A stretch of 64,000 nucleotides of DNA, taken from contig NW_018344068.1 in NCBI RefSeq assembly GCF_002099425.1, positions 5,958,501 through 6,022,500 of the forward strand, read 5' to 3'. The DNA comes from Phascolarctos cinereus (Eukaryota; Chordata; Mammalia; Diprotodontia; Phascolarctidae). The position numbers were made by a program, and so were the translations under genes. The notes below the pieces were generated by a model. That model searched no databases, was not told the DNA's origin, and saw only the letters and a program-made list of their open reading frames with translations. Shown one piece after another: positions 12,759-24,456 of the stretch (position 1 is its first letter; the number at the start of each line of letters is the position of its first letter).

Positions 12759-13436
12759 TGAAGGGTTAATGTATAAGATCTTCCCTACCCACATCCCAAG
12801 CCAAGGGACAAGGAACTTCCCTAACGTGTTGTTCTGGGATTTGTTTCAACCCAGACCCACCTTGGGGAACTATTCCTTAACCAGATCTTGAGGTAAACAT
12901 CCAGGGACTTGGCCAGTTCCTGGGTATTGACCCGAGACATTTTTGACATAACAAAGATTGTTCTTGAGGTCAGAGAGTTTAGGCCAAAACTCTCAGGTGC
13001 TTAGGATTAATCACTTTTTTCCCTGGCTCCCTGCCTTCTTTGTGTAAGGATGATGAAAAGGATCTTTCTTGGGAAAGTGACTCTGGGAGTCTCCCTTGAC
13101 AGGACGCTCTGCCGTAGGGACTTTCCCAACAGAGACCCTGACAGCTGTGATACAGGACTCCCCCAGCCAGATGTTCAGGAGTTAGTGTTTCCTCAGACTG
13201 GTGATGTATTTCTTCTTCTTTATCTCTCTATCTTTCTGTTAGTAGTCTTTGCATCTAAGATTGCATAATCATATGTAATCACACTTATGTGCATGTATGT
13301 TTATGATTATTATCATTATTAAATCATTTATAAGTTAGGAAAAGTGTGAACGTGTCTTTGTGGGTACAGATCCGAACCCAAATTAAATTAAATTAAATTA
13401 AAACTGCTGCACAGCCGGTAAAACCTTCCTGTTACA
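12759..13436 (+). repeat. 3' LTR of the ERV-L-like fossil
   Basis: Starts TGAAGGGTTAATG and ends CCTGTTACA; 678 bp. It pairs with 7927-8530 apart from some length differences, including a short AATTA run near 13381-13402. Confidence 0.9.
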
Positions 13437-14099
13437 CAAGCATAATTATACCAGGAATTGTTGTTCCTGTTTGTCTTTGTTCTTGAAAAGGACCGTGACA
13501 TCAGGGAGGTGATGTCATGACTTGCAGGTGAACTGGATTTAGGTGAGGGAGGGCTCTGCAAAGTCACAGCTTCACTATCTCCCCTGAAGCCATGCTGGTG
13601 CAATAGCAAGATATAGATCAGGACAACTGGAGATGACCCCCATATCAGGAATAATAATGATAAGCAAAGTAATCAGTCTTAAAGGTTGCAAAAGACAAGG
13701 CCTTTCCTCCTAGACTATCTCTAAGGATGTGACCCAGGCACAAGGCCTCTCTAGCTGTTGTTCCAATCCATTCTCTGTCACACTGCAGACCCTTACAAAG
13801 CTTATACAAGGTTGATTTACAAGTTCACATTTACTCATGGAATGAGTGGGGAGGCTTCTGTGTGGCGTGAGGAGAGCAGGGCCAAGAGGGTACCACCATA
13901 CCAACACATTCCCCAAACCATGACAAGACCTAAAATTCAAGTTTTGTTCTCTTGCAGCAAGATTGTGCCCCCATTCAAATCCAAGCCAGACCCAGAGGGG
14001 AAGAGAAGCAATGTCTGTGTGTGTGTCTGCCTGCTTGTCTTTTAGCCATCTTCCCTTTCAGCCCATCCATCTTTTAGCTCATTTCTCTGTCTTTTTGCC

Positions 14100-15088
14100 T
14101 AGCTCTCAGCTTACTAACATGAAGTCACTTGTGGGTTTCTGCTCAATCCCAGCTATTCCAACAAATTTCTGGATGCTCAGCTATCACCTTTACCCCTGGC
14201 ATCCCTGGGGATTCTTGCTCCCCTGGAGTCTGCTGCTAACTGCCCTCCAGCTCACCAGGTCTGTTTGACCCATCATCTTCTGTCTGACCTTCCAGTCTAT
14301 TTGCCCTCTTTACCCAACTCTCTATCCTCCTGTTACAGGCCAAGCCACAAGACTGCAGCTCAGGGCTGCAAATTAGCTGGGAATTACCAATCCTCACTCA
14401 GTATTGTCACTAGTGTCAGAGGAGCAGTGAGACTCTAGGGAAAGATTTCACTTGCATAAAGGGAATTTCAAACTTTGTTAAAGAGCCATCATTAGGAACA
14501 GAAAGGGCAGTCGAGGGAACAACAAAAATCCAGGGCAATACGTGGGCGTACCTAGCAGTCACTTATTCGCTGGTCAGTTTCTGATCTAGGTACAGAGACT
14601 AAGGCCAAGATAGGACAGAAAACCCCAGAGTAGGGGAAGGGGATAATGGGCACAATCTTGGCCTTGGTCATGCTCCATACTCAGCAAGAGGACTGTGACT
14701 GAGCACTGCTACAGGTTGGGAAATGGCTCAAGCTATGGGTTTTTAATGTTTCTTTTTAGGATCTATATGGAGGTAAGCAGCGTGAGATAAAAATATGGGG
14801 GACTCTGAGGGTCCTCAAATTAAAAGGAAGATGGTAAATAACCACAGGCAACATAGACAGTACAGTGGGGGAAGACAAAGAATATGAAGAGTTGTTCAGA
14901 AATGTTAATTACTTCCCCAGAGTTTTGTTTCTGCTTTGTTTTCTTTTGTTTTACAACTACAGGAGAGCCTTGAGATTTTCTCTTGGCTGAGAACAGATTT
15001 TTGACAAGGTATCAACTAGAGACACAATGTGCCTTTTCTGGTAGTTTGGTTAGTTTTAATGAACTATTTTCCCTTCCTTTTTACTGTT
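14100..15088. other. Non-coding part of left inverted-repeat arm
   Basis: No gene seen. About 14750-15063 has its inverted counterpart at about 38350-38640. At about 15075-15089 the left arm lacks the 1.4 kb present at 36905-38340 of the right arm. Confidence 0.6.
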
Positions 15089-16105
15089 TGTAATTGGATG
15101 TGACTGACTGGTTCATGGCTCCTCACACCAATGGATGGCCCAATGCCTTCACCCCTTCACCTAGAACTCAAAGAATTTGACTAGGGAGCCCTGGGGCAGT
15201 AGGACAGAGTTCCAAGAAGAGGTAGCTCAAAGGCAGAGGAGATGAGAGACATAGGGGCAGAGGAGGCTCTGTTCATAGAGAATAAGTTGACCAGCTTCTC
15301 CAAAATTTCCCAGACCCGTCTTTTCTAACCTTGATTCAATTTCCCACTATGAATGAGTGAATGAACGAACAAATGAGCAAGTGAATCAATGAATGAATAA
15401 CAAAGCATCTATTAAGCAACTATCATATGCTAGGCTCTTATTTCTGCACTTATAAAATTCAGAAATGAGAGAGACCTTGTATTCAAGTAGTTTACTTTCT
15501 AAAGCGGAGAGTGGAACAATCCATACAGAAAAGTAGCAAACAGAGAAAGGGGTTTTTTGGGCAAGTGACAGAGATTCTAAGCCATAGGGCAATTGATTAT
15601 TATGTCCTTTCCAAATGCAATCTTACTTTGATTACTATTCTGACAATAAGAGCTAGGAAGCAGCAGTGCGGGATGTGGGGAAGGATACCCATGTGGTAGC
15701 AAGGCAGATAGCATGATGCCCTGGTAGGACCAGCTTTCCTGGTGAATAAATGGATAGGACAGGAATCATGGTCTGAGGCTAGCTAAATGGAGTGGGTTAG
15801 GTGAGTTTGTACTCACTGAAATTAACAAGAATGTAGTAAGTATCCACTGTGCTAAGCCCAGGGTTACAAAGAAAGGAAAAAAATAGTCTCTATTCTCAAG
15901 AAGCTGATAGTGTAATGGTGAAGAAAACATGAAAACAACTATATACAAACAGGATGTATATACAAGGGAGCTCAGCTGTCCTGGGCAGACTTTCAGTGCT
16001 AAGTTGCTCAAACTCCCCAGGGAGGGCATGGTTTCTGGAGGTCCAGGCTACAGGGGGCCGTTCCACATGAGGAGCAGTGGGCCATCAGCAGCATAGATTT
16101 CAAGA
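15089..16105 (+). repeat. 1-kb block present in three copies (copy A)
   Basis: Direct copy at 42111-43130 and inverted copy at about 35860-36900. It includes L2-type tails near 15370-15500 and 15815-15960. The shared start 'tgtaattggatgtgactgac' marks a sharp common left edge of copies A and C. Confidence 0.85.
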
Positions 16106-16367
16106 TGCCTGGAAAGGTACACATTTCCTGGTGGTTGAGTCAATGATACTAGACTCAACCCTGCCTCCAAATAATGCAAACCATACGTCCATCAGCAAAA
16201 CAACCAATGTTTATTAAGCCCTTGCTATGTGCCACCCTCCATTTGTGGTGCTAAGCACTGGCCTTAGTGAAACCGGTAGGATTCCAGACCTCGGATCAGA
16301 TTACCGGTTGTTCTAGGATCTTCTCTCTTCCCTACACACTCTGTCTGGGAGAGCTCGTCTGTTCTTT

Positions 16368-16830
16368 CACTCTTGTTCTGTCATATCAGTCGTGTCTGAC
16401 ACTTTGTGACCCCTTTTGAGGTTTTCTTGGCAAAGATACTAGAGAGGTTTGCCATTTCCTTCTCCAACTCATTATACAGATGAGGAAACTGAGGCAAACA
16501 GGATGCAGTGACTTGCCCAGGGTCTCACATCTAGTAAGTCTTTGAGGTCAGATTTGAACTGAGATTGCGGCCAGATTTTTTTTTTTGGTTTTTTTTTCCT
16601 TTTTTTTAGGCAATTGGGGCTAAGTGACTTGCCCAAGGACACACAGCTAGTGTCAAGTGTTTAGGCTGAGGCCGGTTTTGAACTCAAGTCCTCCTGACTT
16701 CAGGGCCAGTGCTCTCTACACTGTGCCATCTAGTTGCCCCTGAGGCCAGATTGGAACTTAGGAAGATAAGTCTTCCTGACTCCAGGCTCAGAGTCTGTGC
16801 ACTGTCGCACCACCTAGCTGCTCATTATTA
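16368..16830 (+). mobile_element. Mar1-type SINE split by a nested SINE
   Basis: RTE-derived head ('cagtcgtgtctgacac', 'ttgccatttccttctcca') and MIR-like tail ('tgaggaaactgaggcaaac', 'cttgcccagggtc'). The tail is interrupted by the SINE at 16578-16740. The inverted counterpart at about 35328-35620 is not interrupted. Confidence 0.8.
16578..16740 (-). mobile_element. WSINE1/SINE1-type tRNA-derived SINE nested in Mar1
   Basis: Read on the minus strand it starts GGGGCAACTAGATGGCACAG and ends in an A-rich tail. Target duplication: 'tgcggccagatt' (16566-16577) and 'tgaggccagatt' (16741-16752). It is absent from the right arm, so it inserted after the inverted duplication. Confidence 0.85.
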
Positions 16831-17536
16831 CTCAGTTATAATTCTCAGATCTGTACCTCTCCAGCCAACTTCTCAGAATTTCACTTCTCATTTTGATCCA
16901 GCACCTGGATATACCCAGCTTGGTAGATATCCACTTCTAACCCAACTTGTCCAAAATTGAAGCTATGATTTTCCTTTCTAAACTTTCTCCTCTTCCTGTT
17001 CTCTTTTGAAGGTTTGTCATAAGAGGGGAAAAACCTTGGAGTTATCCTTGACACTTCTGCCACCTCCCATCAAAGCTATGTCCACAGATCTCTAACATCT
17101 CTCTCTTCTTTTCCATTTCCATTGAAGCCAATCTAAAGACAAGCCTTCATTATCCCTTCCCCAGCTTTTATTTATTCTGTTCACCACGTCTGGAATGGGC
17201 TCTCCCCCCTCTCCAACCCTACCACATCAGGTGAAATCACCTAAAGATATCTTACACAACAGTAACCACCAAAAAGCATCTGGTACTGGTTAAGAAATAG
17301 ACAAGTTACTCAACAGAACAGCTAGGTAAGCAAGATCCACTAGCAAACAGTGTAAGATTTTAGGACACCAATTATTGGGATAAAGGTACCCCTGGTCAAC
17401 AAAAACTACTGGGGAAATTGAAAAGAAGCCCAGCAGAAATTAGATTTAGATCACTATCTTAGAACTTAAACCACAAAATGTTCCAAATCTACATATAACC
17501 TGAATATAAAAGATCATGTTAAAAAATTAAAGGTGA

Positions 17537-17684
17537 GGGGCAGTTCAATGGTGCAGTGGATAGAGCACCGGCCCTGGATTCAGGAGGACCTGAGTTCAAA
17601 TCCAGCCTCAGACACATAACACTTACTAGTTGTGTGACCCTGGGCAAGTCACTTAACCCCATTGCCTAGCAAAAATTAAAAAAG
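17537..17684 (+). mobile_element. WSINE1/SINE1-type SINE, left-arm copy
   Basis: Head 'ggggcagttcaatggtgcag', body 'caggaggacctgagttcaaa', A-rich 3' end. Perfect 14-bp target duplication 'aaaattaaaggtga' at 17523-17536 and 17685-17698. The same insertion is in the right arm (34495-34642), so it predates the inverted duplication. Confidence 0.95.
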
Positions 17685-18395
17685 AAAATTAAAGGTGAGT
17701 TGAAGGAAGTACTTTAATCACCTATGCCTAGGGGAAGAAATGTTAAGTAAAAAGGGAGAAAGGAATCATAAAAAAGAAAATGGACAATTTTGATTATTCT
17801 AAGCTGGAAAGCTATTTCATGAACAATAACAATGTAGCTAGAATGAGATGAGAAGTAGTTGATTTGGGGTGGGAAAGACTTTTGTTTTAGCTCTCTCTGA
17901 GAAAAGTCCAATACCCAACATACATAAACAATTTACACAAATTCCGTACAAACAAGGGCTGTCTACTAATAGGTAGGTGGTCAGAAGATACATATGGGCA
18001 GTTTTCAAAGGAGAAATAAAAGCTATCAACCAATTCATGAAAGACTGCTCCAAATAATTAATGGTAAGAGAAATGTAAATTAAAACAACTCTGAAATGTA
18101 AACTAAAACATCACTTTGTGCCCATCAGATTGACAAAGATGGAAAAAGGTAAACATGGTAAATGTTGGAGTGGACTGGGAAGACAGGGACACTAAAGCAC
18201 CATCAGTGAAGCTGTGAGTTCTAACGATTCTGGAAAATAATTTAGAAATATGCTCCAAAGTTAATGGAATTGCATGATTAAGAATGTACCTAAGAAGGTC
18301 AAAGACAAAGGGAGATTTTCCCATATTTACAGCAGTACCACTATAAAGGTGAAACCTGGCCCCAGCTAGGGGCTGATTGGCAGGATAAAGTCGGT

Positions 18396-18495
18396 TATTG
18401 TTCAGTCATTTCAGTCGTGTCTGACTCTGTGACCCCATTTGACTCTTTCTTGGCACAGATACAGGAGTGGTTTCCCATTTCCTTCTCCAGGGATA
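18396..18495 (+). mobile_element. Truncated Mar1-type SINE, left-arm copy
   Basis: Only the RTE-derived head remains ('gttcagtcatttcagtcgtg' to 'tttccttctccaggg'). The inverted counterpart is at about 33690-33800. Confidence 0.75.
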
Positions 18496-18610
18496 AAGCT
18501 AGAGCAAGGCCAAGGACTAACGTTCAGTCTTCCCAAAGAGTTTGTGGTCCCTGCCATAGAGTCCAAGGCCCCATCACAGGGCTTGAGATGGTAAGGGCAG
18601 CAGGGAGATG

Positions 18611-18664
18611 GTATAGAGAAACTGTTCCCCCAGCTGGATCTTCAGGTCCTGAGGATTCAAGGAG
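18611..18664 (-). pseudogene. Relic of a gene-4-like protease exon, left-arm copy
   Basis: On the minus strand, after a TTGACAG acceptor, the bases code [19 protein letters not shown] (first S split across the intron). Gene 4 has [19 protein letters not shown] at the start of its Asp102 exon (63357). The match stops after about 55 bp, before Asp102. Nothing of the rest of the gene is recognisable nearby, so it is a non-functional host-gene remnant carried by both arms. Confidence 0.75.
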
Positions 18665-19371
18665 CTGTCAATGGAGAGTAAAAGAAGCAGGTCAGAGGCC
18701 TAGGGGGGAAAGTGGCTTTAGTGTTGCAAAGCCTGGAGGCAAGCCTTAGTCTGATACCTACTATTTATGTGATACTACTGGGAAAGTCAGCCTGATCTCT
18801 TTGAGCTTCAGTTTCCTCATCTATAAAGTCAAGATAAATAATACTCATGCTGCCTACCTCACAGGGAGGGTGAAGAAAGCACTTTCAGTATCTTAAAATA
18901 GTATTGCTTATAAGGAGGCACCAAAGGGCAGTGACATAGTTCTCAGCCATTTGGGAGTTAGAAACAAAGACAGATATGAGAGTGAAGGACTTGGAGTGAC
19001 AGAGAAGGTAAGATGATGATGATGGATCAAAACTATTCTCACTTTCCATTTGGCCTGCCCTTGGCTACCCTCTAGTGGTTGTCTAGCAATGAACAAGCCA
19101 GGAAGAGAATTCTGGAGAGAGTTCCAGCCAATGGCCATCTCTAGAAAACAGCTGGAGAAAGGATTAGAGGTTATTGCATACAAAACAAGTGTGAGTGAAA
19201 AGGGAGCACCATGGAGAGGGATGAACTTAATCTTTTTTATTGTAAACTTAATCAACAAATCAACAAACATTAAAAAACTGCAATATCAAGGCTGGGGCAG
19301 GAAAGGAAAGAGAGAGAGAGAAACCAAATCGTTACACAGTTTGTTAAAAAAAAAAACCACATACACAAATT

Positions 19372-19445
19372 CTAAAAATATATACATATGTATGTATATA
19401 TGCAAACATACATATATGCATATGTGTGTATGTAGGTATGCATGG
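19372..19445. repeat. TATG/ATAC microsatellite
   Basis: Imperfect 'tatgtatgtatatatgc' run. The diverged inverted counterpart is at about 32740-32835 in the right arm. Confidence 0.7.
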
Positions 19446-20090
19446 ACATGGCATGTTCAGAGTCTTCAGAGACTCTAGTGGGGAAAGCTGTGGCTAGAAA
19501 AGTGCAAGTTAGGTGAACATTACATTCCACGGTCCTTAAAATCTTCCTAATCTTCCTGACACATTGCTTGAAACACTATCATCTCTTTCAGTCCCAGATT
19601 CTTAACTATTTTTGTGTGGTAGAGCCCTTTGGCATTCTGATGGATCCTATGGAACTCTTCTCAGAACAATGTTTTTAAATGCATAAATATATAAGATTAG
19701 AAAAGAAACAAATTATTCTGAAATACAGTTATAAATTTTTTTTTACATTCACAGATGCCATGTTAAGAACCTCTCCTTAGGATGTAAGACCACAAATCAC
19801 CCTAGAAAGGGTGCTAGTCATTTATTCTCTCAGTTTAATTAGCTTTTAAGATTATTTCCAACAAAGCTTCTAAGGACTTCTTTTGACATAAAGAGAGCAG
19901 AGAGATGTTCAAGGTGCTGAAGCCCTGGCAAAGAACTTGGCTCCTGAAAAATAAGAACAGGAATTCCAAATACCAAATTATCCTTCACATCTCTGCCTTA
20001 GGTGGACCATCTTCTTTCTGAAACACCTTTTCTACGGCTTCTCTCCCGTCTTGGCTCAGCCACCAAACCCAGGTTAGAAATTAACCTGCT

Positions 20091-20943
20091 CTTGCAAACA
20101 AGATTAGAAGAAAAGTAGAAAATTGGGAAAGAATTTTTACAGCCAGTCTCTCTGATAAGGGCCTCATTTCTAACATATAGAGAGAATTAAGTCAAATTTA
20201 TAAGAATACAGGTCATTACCGGCTGTGTGACCCTGGGCAAGTCACTTAACCCCAATTGCCTAAAAAAAAAAAGAGTACAAGTCATTCCCCAGTTGATAAA
20301 TGGCCAAAGGATATGAACAGGCCATTCTCAGGTGAAGAAATTAAAGCCATCAATAGTCATATGAAAAAATGCTCTAAATCACTACTGATTAGAGAAAGGC
20401 AAATGAAAAGAACTCTGAGGTACTACATCACACATCAGATTGGCCAACATGATAAAACAGGAAAATGATAAGTATTGGAGAAGATTTGGGAAAATGGGAA
20501 CACTAATGCATTGTTGGTGGAATTGTGAAATGATCCAACCATTTTGGAGAGCAATTTGGAACTATGCCCGAAGGGCTATAAAAATGTGTATATCCTTTGA
20601 CCCAGCAATAGCACTTCTAGGTCTATATCCCAAAGAGATCATACAAATGGGAAAAGGACCCACATGTACAAAAATATTTATAGCAGTTCTTTTCATGGTA
20701 GCGAAGAATTAGAAATTAAGAGGATGCCCATCAATTGGGGAATGGCAGAACAAGTTGTGATATATGCATGTAATTGAATACTATTATGCTATAAGAAATG
20801 AACAGGCTGACTTCAGAAAAATGTGGAAAGACTTGTGTGGTCTGAGGCTAAGTGAAGTGAACAGAAGCAGTAGAATGTTGTACATAATAACAGCCACGCT
20901 GCCTGATGACTAATATTGATAAACTTAACCCTTCTCAGTAACA
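20091..20943 (+). mobile_element. L1 ORF2 3'-part fragment at the duplication junction
   Basis: Codes pieces matching the C-terminal region of L1 ORF2 (for example HSPVDKWPKDMNRPF, GTLMHCWWNCEMIQPFW, DPAIALLGLYP). It aligns with 52895-53660 of the better-preserved L1. It starts about 60 bp after the inner end of the left inverted-repeat arm and stops where the gene 2/gene 3 direct duplication begins (20945). Reading frame is broken, a short SINE sits inside, and no 3' end or target duplication is seen. Confidence 0.85.
20218..20271 (+). mobile_element. 5'-truncated SINE inside L1
   Basis: SINE tail 'ggctgtgtgaccctgggcaa' followed by a poly(A) run. Imperfect 15-bp target duplication 'agaatacaggtcatt' (20203-20217) and 'agagtacaagtcatt' (20272-20286). 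Confidence 0.85.
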
Positions 20944-22101
20944 CAACGTCAGAACTTGACCCTCCTGTAAAAGGAGAAAAGAACAAATGCAAAGAAGGAA
21001 GGGCAGAGCCCTGTCTACACTGGCCACATTTAGGGTGGCCTGGTGTCTGGGGAGACAGGCAGCTGACAACGGGAAGCCACTGCCACCACTACTAGGATTT
21101 CCCTCAGAAACAGTAAAACCATGAATTGAATGGTTCATGGTGGTTTTTCAGGGGAGAGAAGTCCTGAAACTCCCATCCCATCAGGAGGAGCACAGGTGTT
21201 CATCTTCAGTGCTTGTCACCAGGTACAAAATAATTGGCCAATGATTTTACCCAAAGATTTCTGAGCTATAAGACATAGACAGGAGGGATGCAAAGACTTT
21301 AAACACTTTCAGAAAGGTGATTTGTATTTTATTTTTTGAGGGGACAAGATAAATTTGAATTGTGAGTGAAAGGTTTTTCACTTCCTCCCTCTTTTTTACT
21401 GGAAAAGAAAATCTTCCCTTTCCTGGGAGACTACATAATTATATAGACAGAATTATTTGGGTAAGTATATGGGTGGATACTTCGGCAAGTAGAAAGCTCC
21501 CTGCTTTGCTAATAGTGAACCTGGCACTGGGGTAGATTTGGAGAGTTCAAATGGACAAATCCCGACTCAGTGGCAGTCTTCTGAAGATGAACATTCTGGT
21601 CTGGAGAACAGAAGCTCCCAAAGTCACACAATTAGTAAGTACCATAACCAGGACAAGCCCAGGCCATTCTTTGACAATCCATTTAGCTAAGCTCAGAAAA
21701 CAATGGGCCCAAATCTGTGCCCCTCCAAACTTCTTAGGATATCACTTGGGAAACACACCTATAGTCATAGAGTCTTGGAAAGTCATAGTCAAGAAGGCTT
21801 TTAAAGACCCTATATTCCCTAGTATTCTTCTTTACAGATAAGGAAACTGAGGCTCACAAAAGGAGAGGTAACTGGATTAAAGAGACATAGAGAGTAAGTA
21901 GTAGAGAGAGGAGTAGAATCCAGGTCATTTGATATCTCATTTAGAGACCTGCCCCTAGCTTTTAAGGCCTTGGGCAACCAGACAGAAGGGAGTGTCTACT
22001 GCCAGTAGGACACCTCAATTCTATACCAAACACCATTATTCTCTCAGGTCATCTGGTCCAAATATTATGGGGAGCAAGAATCTCTTCTATGGTGGCCAGG
22101 A

Positions 22102-24006
22102 GAATTAGTGGGGGGGCGGGGCGCAGAACCAAGATGGCAGAGTAAAAGCACTGACTTGCTTGCTCTTCCCCAAACCCCTCCAAATACCTATAAAAAATGG
22201 CTCTCAACAAATTCTAATGCAGCAGAACCCACAAAAAGACAGAATGAAACAAATTTAAAACCCAAGAAAGCCTGGATGATGGATTAGAAAGGTATATCAC
22301 TCAAGGCAGTGAGAGGAGCGCAGGTCAGCATGGGCCCTCAGCCAAGGCAGGCCTCAGAGGACTGAATCACAGGCAGCTGTGGCAGTTTCCAGAATTCTCA
22401 ACCCACAAATGCCAAAGACAACTTAGAAGGTCAGTGGGAAAAGTCTGTGTCTTTGGTGAGAGAGAGAAGTGCAGCCCCAGCCACAGTCCCCAAGTTTGGT
22501 CCCAGGGTGACAGCTGCTTCCTGAACTTCTGGCCCACAGACTGAGGGGAATCGAGCAGCTGCTCAGAGGGAGATTGCAGGGATCTCTCTACCAGTGCAAG
22601 ATTCTCTTGCTTTGCCCATGCTTGGATCTGAGTCATAGTTCTAGATGGCAGTCCTGGGGCAAAGAAGAGCACAGGTGTGGTAGAGCTTGTAGTGGTGATA
22701 GAGAGAGAATCCTCCTCCCAGTTCCAAAACAGAAAATAGTGTTTCTGGTCACTCATAGACCATACCACAGCCAGAAAAGGAGTAAATACCTTGCCCTTGA
22801 TCATAGCACTTTGGAAGAACTGAAAATTTACAGGTCCCAAGAAGTATCCCTGAAAACAGCTGCACAAAACCCTGGAAGCTTGGAACAGTACATTCTCCAC
22901 ACTGGAAGCAGCCCCCTACCTTAACAAAGAGTTTATAACTCAAGTAATTGGTTGAGATCATGATTAAGCAGTGCAAAAAGAGTCAGAACATAGAATCTAC
23001 TTTGGTGAAAAAGAAGATCAAAACATACAACCAGAAGACAACAACAAAGTCAAAGCTCCTACATCCAAAGCCTCCAAGAAAAATATGAATTGGTCCCTGG
23101 TCAAGGAAGAACTCAAAAAGGATTTTGAGAAGCAAGTAAGAGAAGTAAAGGAAAAACTGAGAAGAGAAAGGAGAGGGATGCTAGAAAATCATGAAAAACA
23201 AGTCAAGAGCTTGCTAAAGGAGACCCAAAAAAATGCTGAAGAAAATAACACCTTAAAAAATAGCCTGACCCAAATGGCAAAAGATGTTCAAAAAAGCCAA
23301 TGAGGAGAAGAATGACTTAAAAAGCAGAATTGGCCAAATGGAAAAGGAAGTCCAAAAGCTCACTGAAGAAAATACTTCCTTAAAAATTAGAATGGAGCAA
23401 TTGGATGCCAGTGACTTGATGAGAAATCAAGAAATTGTAAAGCAAAACTAAAAGGATGAAAAGATAGAGGACAATGTGAAATATCTCATTGGAAAAACAA
23501 CTGACATGGAAAACAGATTGAAGAGAGATAATTTTAAAATTATTGGACTATCTGAAAGCCATGATCAAAAAAAAAGAGCCTAGATATCATCTTGCAAGAA
23601 ATTATCAAGAAAAACTGCCCTGATATTTTAGAACCAGAGAGCAAAATAGAAATTGAAAGAATCCACCCATCACCTCCTGAAAGAGATCCCCAGAGGAAAA
23701 CTCCTAGGAATATTGTAGCCAAATTCCAGAGTTTCCAGGTCAAGGAGAAAGTATTGCAAGCAGCCAGAAAGAAACAATTCAAGTATGGTGGAAACACAAT
23801 CAGGATAACTCAAGATATACCAGCTTCTACATTAAGGAAACAGAGGGCATGGAATATAAATATTCTGGAGGGCAAAGAAGATAGGATTACAACCAAGAAT
23901 CACTTACACAGCAAAACTGAGCATAATCCTTCAGGGGGAAAAAAAATGGTCATTCAGTGAAATAGGAGACTTTCAAGTGTTCTTGACGAAAAGACCAGAG
24001 TTAAAC
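22102..24006 (+). mobile_element. L1 5' portion: 5' UTR end plus ORF1, no ORF2 (HAL1-like)
   Basis: Starts GC-rich with 'gaaccaagatggcagag', typical of an L1 5' region. ORF1 pieces follow: a coiled coil rich in K/E (22971-23303 open frame), then the RRM and C-terminal domain (23592-23960, with ERIHPSPPERDPQRKTPRNI). It ends inside the C-terminal domain with no poly(A). Perfect 13-bp target duplication 'atggtggccagga' at 22089-22101 and 24007-24019. The gene 3 unit has the empty site near 46345-46360. ORF1 is broken by stops and frame changes. Confidence 0.9.
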
Positions 24007-24450
24007 ATGGTGGCCAGGACTAATAGTCATCTCTTCTCTGCTCAAAGAAATCCAATCAATTATTCTTAATCAATAATTCTATACATTAGACCAGAATGCA
24101 GAAAAACCTGGGTTAAAATCCTATCTCTGACACTCAGTAGATATATGACCTTGGACATACCTCTTATGATCCCCAGACCTTGCCTGTAAAATAAGGGGAT
24201 TGGATACGATGCTGTCTTAAGTTCCTCTATCTCTAAATCTCTAAGTCTGGGACTTCTCAAAGAGATAGTTCATTTCTGTACAGTTGATTAATAAGTGTTT
24301 TTATCCTCACTTGAACTAAAACTTGTTTCCCTGTAACTTCCTTCCAAAGGTGCCCATCACTTTGTATTCCTTCCATATAATACCTGCTCCCTTGGCCAGA
24401 ACAAACCCAAAGAAAACACATTCATTCCAAAGTACAAAAATCACACACAG

Positions 24451-24456
24451 TTTAAT
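24451..24456 (-). terminator. Possible ATTAAA poly(A) signal of gene 2
   Basis: On the minus strand ATTAAA is followed by a GT-rich stretch (TGTGTGTGATTTTTG). It is conserved in gene 3 (46792-46797). No AATAAA lies nearer the stop codon, about 475 bp upstream. Such a 3' UTR would be long for a tryptase. Confidence 0.4.

Larger units (their letters stand above)
7922..13441 (+). mobile_element. ERV-L-like (class III) endogenous retrovirus fossil with both LTRs
   Basis: Flanked by the 5-bp target duplication CAAGC (7922-7926, 13437-13441). Order: 5' LTR (7927-8530), primer-binding site, protease (about 8970-9240, LIDTG motif), reverse transcriptase (about 9290-9960), RNase H (about 10080-10910), integrase (about 11000-11640), dUTPase-like domain (about 11650-11820), an SH3-like stretch (to about 12095), an env-like region (about 12170-12750), 3' LTR (12759-13436). 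A dUTPase after integrase is characteristic of ERV-L, and the RT matches that group. The LTRs match at roughly 93% over aligned blocks, suggesting an age of ten to a few tens of millions of years (inference). The coding parts are broken many times; it is a fossil. Confidence 0.9.
6968..20030. repeat. Left arm of large inverted repeat
   Basis: Aligns as reverse complement with 32148-40943. Anchors: 7220-7470 with 40437-40685, 13450-14050 with 39380-39980, 14750-14920 with 38510-38680, 15089-16105 with 35860-36900, 17540-19265 with 32930-34640, 19780-20030 with 32148-32400. Without the ERV fossil the arm is about 7.55 kb. Identity is uneven: about 98-99% from 16950 to 19265 and nearer 88-90% at the inner end and around 15400. 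The arms flank a 12.1-kb spacer that contains gene 2. Confidence 0.85.

Noticed and set aside
12172-12891. 240-codon frame considered as a host gene
   Set aside because: It lies between the dUTPase-like domain and the 3' LTR, and its end is LTR sequence; it belongs to the ERV fossil.
16368-16565. Resemblance to ruminant BovB/Art2 SINE heads ('cagtcgtgtctgac')
   Set aside because: RTE-derived SINE heads look alike in ruminants and marsupials; the MIR-like tail and all other repeats here are marsupial-type, so no ruminant origin is inferred.
18417-18749. Open frame nearly identical at 18417-18749 (+) and 33396-33773 (-)
   Set aside because: Its conservation only reflects the near-identical inverted-repeat core. 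It starts in a Mar1-type head and runs antisense through the protease exon relic.
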